Assembly: GCA_036394195.1 (NCBI GenBank)
Contig: DASWFO010000329.1
Coordinates: 1-33,326, forward strand
Direction of reading: 5' to 3'
Origin: DATJPD01 sp036394195
GTDB lineage: Bacteria; Pseudomonadota; Alphaproteobacteria; CACIAM-22H2
Length of the DNA: 33,326 bases
The notes beneath the pieces are model-generated. The model saw only the letters and a program-made list of their open reading frames with translations, was not told the DNA's origin and did no database searches. The first letter of the stretch is position 1, and every line of letters begins with the position of its first letter. Positions 28,752 through 33,326 of this stretch are shown here, in pieces. Made by a program: the position numbers and the translations under genes.

Positions 28752-29327
28752 TCAGGCCGCGGGCTTCAGCTTCCCGGGCGGCGTCCATTCGGCGCCCTTC
28801 ATGAAGCCGTCGAGCGGTGTCTGAGCCAGATGGTTGGTGTAGTTGGAGATGAGCTTGGTCGCGGCGAGCACCAGCACGTCGAGCATCGCGCGATTGTCGT
28901 AGCCCGCCGCCTTGAACGCAGCGACGTCGGCCTCGCTCACCGCGCCGCGCTGACGGGTCACCTTGGCGGCGAACTGGCGCAACGCTTCGAGCTTCGCATC
29001 AGGGATCGGTCGGCCCTCGCGCACTGCCGTGATCGCGGCGGGCTCGACCTTTGCCATCCGTGACAGGTTGGTGTGGCCGGCCATGCAATAGGTGCACTCG
29101 TTCTCGTAGATGATGGCGAGATAGGCGACATTGCGCTCCTGCGGCGTGAAGCTCGTTTTCTCTGCGATATTCCACAGCGCGGTGTAGGCCTCGAGTGCCG
29201 CCGGGCTCTCGGCGAGGATGCGGTGCAGGTTCGGCACGAACTTCCAGGCCTGCTGAACGCTGTTCAGGATCTCCGGGGAACCCGCCGGTGCGGTGCTGGT
29301 GTCGTGCAGCGTGAATCCATTGATCAT
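28752..29327 (-). CDS. AhpD-like/carboxymuconolactone decarboxylase family protein
   Basis: Protein of 191 residues. The peroxidase-type motif E-x2-C-x2-C-x3-H is complete (E75, C78, C81, H85 in ENECTYCMAGHTNL), as in AhpD. The flanking helices PQERNVAYLAIIYE and MLDVLVLAATKLISNYTNHL are also typical. Such proteins act as thiol-dependent peroxidases or reductants of oxidised partners; the CMD fold without this motif would be a decarboxylase, so a redox role is more likely. ATG 29327 with GGAGGAG seven bases upstream. It follows the thiolase by 38 bases, probably in one transcript. Confidence 0.9.
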   Translation of the reverse strand: MINGFTLHDTSTAPAGSPEILNSVQQAWKFVPNLHRILAESPAALEAYTALWNIAEKTSFTPQERNVAYLAIIYENECTYCMAGHTNLSRMAKVEPAAITAVREGRPIPDAKLEALRQFAAKVTRQRGAVSEADVAAFKAAGYDNRAMLDVLVLAATKLISNYTNHLAQTPLDGFMKGAEWTPPGKLKPAA

Positions 29328-29365
29328 GTCATTTCTCCTCCGTGAAAGGCTGGTCGCTGCTTGGC

Positions 29366-30556
29366 TCAGGCGACGGCTTCGAGTGCGAGCGCGATTCCCT
29401 GGCCGCCGCCTATGCAGGCTGTGACTACGCCGCGTTTCAGGCCGTCGCGGCGCATGGAATGGAGGAGGCGCGTGGCCAGCACCGCACCGGTGGCCCCGAT
29501 TGGATGACCATGGGCAACCGCCCCACCTTCCACGTTGACGATCTCGGGCGGCAGGCCGAGCTCCTGGATGACCGCCAGGGCGATGACGGCGAACGCCTCG
29601 TTGATCTCGATGCGCTGGACGTCACGCAGCGTCCAGCCGGCGCGGCCCAGCGCCTGCTTCACCGCCGGAATCGGGCCAAGGCCAAAGAACCCAGGCTCGA
29701 CCGCGGAGATCCCGTACGCGACCAGCCGTGCAACTGGGGCGAGACCCCGTTTTTCCGCCCAGGCGTCGCTGGCCAGCACCATGGCGGCCGCGGCGGTGTT
29801 AAGGCCCGGGGCATTCCCGGCCGTGATCGTGCCACCCTCGCGGAAGGCGGGCTTCAGCTTGTTGAGCGCCTCGATGGTCGTGCCAGGCCGATTGTGTTCG
29901 TCGGTCTCGAACGTCGTTGGCCCTTTGCGGCCTGGAACCTCGACAGCGGCGATCTCGCGCTTGAATTTGCCGGCGGCCTGCGCCGCGCCAAAGCGCTGCT
30001 GCGAGCGCAACGCCCATTCATCCTGGGCCGCCCGTCCTATCTGAAACTTCGACGCTAGATCCTCGGTGTGCCAGCCGGAGTGGGCGTCCGAGAAGGCGTC
30101 GTTAAGCCCGTCGCGCAGCGCGCTGTCGTAGAGCTGCCCGTCGCCCATGCGGTGGCCCCAGCGGCCGTGCGGCAGGAGATAGGGGGCGGCGTCCATGTTC
30201 TCCATCCCGCCGGCGACCGCGGTATCGAGCGAACCGAGGAGGATTTCCTGCGCTGCGGAGACGATCGCCTGCGCACCCGAGCCGCAGACGCGGTTCACGG
30301 TCATGGCCGGGACCTCGACGGGCAATCCGGCGTGCACGGCCGCCTGCCGTGCCGGGTTCATCTTGTTGCCGGCCTGGACTACGTTGCCCATGACGACGGT
30401 CCCGATCTCGTCGGGTTTGACGCCGGCGCGCTGAATCGCCGCCTTAATTGCCACAGCGCCGAGGTTTGCCGCCGGCACGTCTTTCAACGTGCCGCCGAAC
30501 GTGCCGATCGCCGTGCGGACTGGCTCGGCGATCACGACGGAGCGCGACGATGTCAT
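29366..30556 (-). CDS. Thiolase (acetyl-CoA C-acetyltransferase family)
   Basis: Protein of 396 residues with all catalytic residues: C91 in VNRVCGSGAQA (nucleophile), H351 in AHGHPIGATGA and C381 in TACIGGGQG, at almost the same places as Zoogloea thiolase. It either condenses two acetyl-CoA or cleaves a 3-ketoacyl-CoA. In a catabolic setting the degradative direction is plausible. The next genes (AhpD-like, then pao) and the LysR gene upstream suggest a shared pathway. ATG 30556 has GAGGAG six bases upstream. A T-N11-A palindrome (30672-30686) lies 116 bases before the start. Confidence 0.93.
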   Translation of the reverse strand: MTSSRSVVIAEPVRTAIGTFGGTLKDVPAANLGAVAIKAAIQRAGVKPDEIGTVVMGNVVQAGNKMNPARQAAVHAGLPVEVPAMTVNRVCGSGAQAIVSAAQEILLGSLDTAVAGGMENMDAAPYLLPHGRWGHRMGDGQLYDSALRDGLNDAFSDAHSGWHTEDLASKFQIGRAAQDEWALRSQQRFGAAQAAGKFKREIAAVEVPGRKGPTTFETDEHNRPGTTIEALNKLKPAFREGGTITAGNAPGLNTAAAAMVLASDAWAEKRGLAPVARLVAYGISAVEPGFFGLGPIPAVKQALGRAGWTLRDVQRIEINEAFAVIALAVIQELGLPPEIVNVEGGAVAHGHPIGATGAVLATRLLHSMRRDGLKRGVVTACIGGGQGIALALEAVA

Positions 30557-30671
30557 TGGGGACTCCTCTCGATTCGATGTCACTGCTTCGCCGATCGTCG
30601 GCACGACGAGTGGACCCCGAAGCTACGCAACCGGCAAATGCGTTGGCAGAACTCGTGTCGAAATAACTTTC

Positions 30672-30686
30672 ATTCCTGCGCGGAAT
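30672..30686. promoter_or_regulatory. T-N11-A palindrome, candidate LysR site upstream of the thiolase
   Basis: ATTCCTGCGCGGAAT differs from the 28668 site only at the centre-left base. It lies between the LysR stop (30727) and the thiolase start (30556), a standard activator position. Confidence 0.55.
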
Positions 30687-30726
30687 AGCTCAACGCGGGC
30701 ATGGCGGTGGTCGCACATATCCGCGA

Positions 30727-31764
30727 TCAATCTCCCGTCCGCGCGCCGGCTCGGCCGGCGGATTCCACCCCGACGCTCGATAAGAGCCTGGCGCAGCGCA
30801 AGGGCAGGCTTGCGGCCGCGCCGATGTCCGGCCGTTGCGTCGCGGACGAGCGTGCCTGCGCGCGCGGGTCACCGCTGTCGCTCAGCTTCGGCAGCGACCG
30901 TTCGGTGAACGAGACGAAGGCGCGCGCCTTGGTGGTCGCGATCCGGCCGCTCGGAAAGACGGCCCAGAGATCGGTAGCTGGCAGGTCCCAGTCGGTCAGA
31001 ACCGCCCCGACCTCGCCCGACTGCAGCTCGGGGAACATCCAGGCCGACGCGACAGTGACGCCGAGCCCCGCGAGTACCGCCGCGCGCACCCCCTCGGCGG
31101 CCGTCACCTTCAACCGGCCTTTCAGGACAACCGACGTCTCGACTTCGCGCTGCCGGAACGACCACACGCGCTTTTCGCCGTCCTGGCTATAGATCACCGC
31201 CTCATGGCCGACGAGGTCGGCGGGCACTCGCGGTGTTCCGGCGCGCTCGAAATAGGACGGTGCCCCGATGACGAAGCGCGGGCTGCGTCCGATGCGGCGT
31301 GCCGCAAGCGATGAATCGGCCAGTGTGCCCAGGCGCAACGCGACGTCGATCCCTTCTTGCACGAGATCGACATAGCGGTCGTCGAGCACGACATCGAGAT
31401 CAAGATGCGGGTGCTCCGCCAGGAACGCCGCGAGGCGCGGTATCAGGTGGATGCGCGCGAACGTCGGCGCCGCGGAGATCCTGAGGCGGCCCGTCAAGCC
31501 GTTCCCCGCACCGCGGGCGGCAAGATCGGCCTGGTCAGCCTCTTCGATGGCGCGCGTGGCGTTCTGGTAGAACCGTTGCCCGGCTTCGGTGGGCGACAGG
31601 CCGCGTGTCGTCCGTGTCAGAAGCTTGACGCCGAGCCGGCGCTCCAGATGCGCGATGGTCTTGGAGACGGCCGGCTGACCCAGGCGCAGCAGTCGCGCCG
31701 CGCCCGAAAACGAGCCGGTCTCGACGACCCGGACGAACGCCGCCATCGACCCAAAACGATCCAT
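30727..31764 (-). CDS. LysR-family transcriptional regulator
   Basis: Protein of 345 residues. The N-terminal winged helix-turn-helix (FVRVVETGSFSGAARLLRLG then QPAVSKTIAHLERRLGVKLL) and the periplasmic-binding-type effector domain (from about residue 90) are complete. Usual LysR proteins are about 300 residues; here the frame runs about 40 residues past the normal end (after FVSFTERSLPKLSDSG) in a low-complexity Ala/Arg-rich tail. That tail may be a read-through after loss of the original stop. ATG 31764 follows GGGGGTTTGA. It sits inside the cluster it probably controls. The effector is unknown but likely a pathway intermediate. Confidence 0.93.
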   Translation of the reverse strand: MDRFGSMAAFVRVVETGSFSGAARLLRLGQPAVSKTIAHLERRLGVKLLTRTTRGLSPTEAGQRFYQNATRAIEEADQADLAARGAGNGLTGRLRISAAPTFARIHLIPRLAAFLAEHPHLDLDVVLDDRYVDLVQEGIDVALRLGTLADSSLAARRIGRSPRFVIGAPSYFERAGTPRVPADLVGHEAVIYSQDGEKRVWSFRQREVETSVVLKGRLKVTAAEGVRAAVLAGLGVTVASAWMFPELQSGEVGAVLTDWDLPATDLWAVFPSGRIATTKARAFVSFTERSLPKLSDSGDPRAQARSSATQRPDIGAAASLPLRCARLLSSVGVESAGRAGARTGD

Positions 31765-31818
31765 TCAAACCCCCATCCCGATGCCACTCGTGATCGGAAT
31801 GCCGACCGCATGACACCA

Positions 31819-31887
31819 ATGGGTGACCGAATTTAAACCTGCCGCTCGAACCGTTCTATTGCATCGATGTGACATTCGATCACCCAT
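31819..31887. promoter_or_regulatory. Inverted repeat upstream of the LysR gene
   Basis: ATGGGTGACCGAATTT (31819-31834) and ACATTCGATCACCCAT (31872-31887) pair at 14 of 16 positions, 37 bases apart. They lie about 55-120 bases before the LysR start. A candidate autoregulatory operator, different in sequence from the ATTCC palindromes. Confidence 0.45.
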
Positions 31888-31930
31888 ACCGAGGGGCTGC
31901 CTCATCGCTTGGTTTAACCAGCGCGGCGGA

Positions 31931-32668
31931 TCAGTACTGCGCCGCACCGCCGTCGACCGTCAGCTCGATGCCGTCGACATAGGCGCTGTCGTCGGAGGCG
32001 AGAAATACCGCCGCCTTGCCGAGGTCGTCCGGCGTGCCCATCCGCTCCAGCGGGATCGTATCGACCACCGCGGCCTGCTGGTTCGCAGGCAGCACGCGGT
32101 TCAGGCCCGGCGTTAGGGTGTGCCCGGGGCTCAACACGTTGACCCGGATGCCACGGCCTTTCAGGTCGAGGATCCAGCTGCGCGCGAACGAGCGCACCGC
32201 CGCCTTGGTCGCGTTGTAGACCGACAGCGATGGGATGCCTTTGATCGAGGCGATCGAGCCGGTGAGGATGACCGCCGAGCCAGGCTTCAGCAGCGGCAGC
32301 GCCTTCTGCACCGTGAACAGCAGCCCGCGCACGTTGGTGTTGAACGTCTTGTCGAAATGCTCCTCGCTGATCTCGCCGAGCTTGCCGAATTCGTAGAACC
32401 CGGCGTTGACGAACAGGACGTCGATCTGGTCGGCGTGCAGCTTCACGGTATCGTACATCCTGTCGATATCGGCGAGGCTCGACATGTCGCCCTGAATGCC
32501 GATGACGTTCTTGCCGAGCTTGGCGACGGCCTTGTCCAGCTCGGACTGGCGCCGGCCGGTGATGAACACGCGCGCCCCTTCCTCGGCGAAGCGCTTGGCG
32601 GTGCCGAAGCCGATGCCGGCGCTGCCGCCGGTGACGACGGCGATCTTGCCTGCGAGTTTCTCGCTCAT
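31931..32668 (-). CDS. Short-chain dehydrogenase/reductase
   Basis: Protein of 245 residues, a classical SDR: VVTGGSAGIGFGTAKRF cofactor loop, VLFVNAGFYEFG, catalytic serine in ILTGSIAS, and Y-N-A-T-K pair, ending VDGIELTVDGGAAQY. The arginine pair after strand 2 (ITGRRQSEL) suggests NADP preference. The start ATG 32668 overlaps the old-yellow-enzyme stop as ATGA, so the two are translated from one message. Together an enone reductase and a ketoreductase would saturate and reduce an unsaturated ketone, or the reverse. The exact substrate is unknown. Confidence 0.92.
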   Translation of the reverse strand: MSEKLAGKIAVVTGGSAGIGFGTAKRFAEEGARVFITGRRQSELDKAVAKLGKNVIGIQGDMSSLADIDRMYDTVKLHADQIDVLFVNAGFYEFGKLGEISEEHFDKTFNTNVRGLLFTVQKALPLLKPGSAVILTGSIASIKGIPSLSVYNATKAAVRSFARSWILDLKGRGIRVNVLSPGHTLTPGLNRVLPANQQAAVVDTIPLERMGTPDDLGKAAVFLASDDSAYVDGIELTVDGGAAQY

Positions 32669-33326
32669 GACGCGATCCTTTCCTGATAGGTGGGGTAATC
32701 GGTGTAGCCGCGGGCATCGCCGCCGTAGAACGTGGTGCGGTCGTAGCGGTTCAGCGGCAGGCCGCGGCGGAAACGCTCGGGCAGATCCGGGTTCGAGATG
32801 AAATGACGGCCGAAGGCCACGAGGTCGGCATGGCCGGCCGCGAGGATGGCCTCCGCCGTATCCCTGGTGAATCCGCCGGCGGCGATCAGCGTGCGGCTGA
32901 ACCTGGGCCGCAGATGCTGCGCGGCAACCGCCGACTGTCCCTGGCCGATCAGCTCCGTCCCTTTGATGCGCGGCTCGACGACGTGCAGATAGGCGATGCC
33001 GAGCCGGTCCAGCTGCTCCACCGCGTAACCGAAGGTCGCGGCCGGGTTGCTGTCCGACATCGAGCCGTAGCTGCCGCTCGGCGACAGGCGAACACCGACG
33101 CGATCCGGCCCCCAGACGGACACAGCAGCCTGGGTCACCTCCAGCAGGAAGCGCGCGCGGTTCTCGATCGGGCCGCCATACGCGTCCGTGCGTTTGTTGG
33201 TGCCGTCCTCCAGGAACTGGTCCGGCAGGTAACCGTTGGCGCCGTGAATCTCGACCCCGTCGAAGCCCGCGCGCAGGGCCCGGTAGGCGCCGGCGCGGAA
33301 CTCCTCGACGATCGGCGGGATTTCGT
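32665..33326 (-). CDS. Old yellow enzyme (NemA-like), 5' end beyond window
   Basis: The C-terminal 220 residues of an FMN-dependent ene-reductase. Seen: GFDGVEIHGANGYLPDQFLE (the GVEIH-x-A-N-GY motif with substrate-binding part), TNKRTDAYGGPIENRARFLLE, VRLSPSGSYGSM, the FMN phosphate site TLIAAGGFTRD...DLVAFGRHFISNPDLPERF, and the typical C-terminus FYGGDARGYTDYPTY. It reduces activated C=C bonds of enones, maleimides or nitro compounds with NAD(P)H. The reading frame runs out at the right edge, so the start and N-terminal barrel strands are missing. It is the upstream partner of the SDR gene. Confidence 0.92.
   Translation of the reverse strand, partial: EIPPIVEEFRAGAYRALRAGFDGVEIHGANGYLPDQFLEDGTNKRTDAYGGPIENRARFLLEVTQAAVSVWGPDRVGVRLSPSGSYGSMSDSNPAATFGYAVEQLDRLGIAYLHVVEPRIKGTELIGQGQSAVAAQHLRPRFSRTLIAAGGFTRDTAEAILAAGHADLVAFGRHFISNPDLPERFRRGLPLNRYDRTTFYGGDARGYTDYPTYQERIAS

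Overview
The window looks like GC-rich alphaproteobacterial chromosome. The best marker is a GcrA cell-cycle regulator (14869-15315), a family confined to Alphaproteobacteria, with a DnaA-box cluster directly upstream. An ECF sigma/anti-sigma pair, a Bug-type solute-binding protein and many REP-type palindromes fit Hyphomicrobiales/Rhodospirillales-like genomes. The genus cannot be fixed from sequence alone. No rRNA, tRNA, CRISPR array or transposase was seen.

Layout. 1-1159: a tandem minus-strand array of four paralogous small secreted proteins with two conserved cysteines; one runs off the left edge. 1375-3659: a COG4705 membrane protein, a glutathione S-transferase and a small unknown protein. 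4030-7870: an NtaA-type flavin monooxygenase, a GIY-YIG nuclease flanked by 34-bp inverted REP copies, a core MetE-like methyltransferase and a VOC protein. 8380-11477: a plus-strand Gfo/Idh oxidoreductase, DegT aminotransferase and GT2 glycosyltransferase set, interrupted by palindromes and by a terminator abutting the GT2 start codon. 11658-13255: a 27-residue membrane peptide, a TctC/Bug protein and a 67-residue unknown. 13419-20418: CorA, gcrA, a secreted unknown, ECF sigma and anti-sigma, a patatin phospholipase, and a divergent RlmD/RumA-type rRNA methyltransferase.

20435-33326 is one long minus-strand catabolic-looking block. In transcription order it holds an old yellow enzyme (cut by the right edge), SDR, LysR regulator, thiolase, AhpD-like protein, PaoABC-type molybdenum oxidoreductase, PRISE-type enone reductase, flavin disulfide reductase, a 6-oxocamphor-hydrolase-like beta-diketone hydrolase and another SDR. 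Several neighbours share 4-bp ATGA/GTGA overlaps. The hydrolase keeps all five residues recalled as functional in 6-oxocamphor hydrolase. This suggests a pathway for a cyclic ketone or enone, perhaps a terpenoid. Two nearly identical 15-bp T-N11-A palindromes upstream of the thiolase and pao operons are candidate sites for the LysR protein.

The most unusual non-coding signal is a family of dispersed structured elements, always in the same orientation here (about 1181-1330, 7211-7338, 7971-8153, 11470-11574, 15327-15522, with partial copies near 2191 and 10616). They have stems that change by compensatory substitutions, an ATCC tetraloop and an invariant GACTC motif. GACTC matches the CcrM methylation site GANTC that GcrA reads. 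A second family of compound REP hairpins with covarying outer stems lies at 3264, 3821 and 5452.
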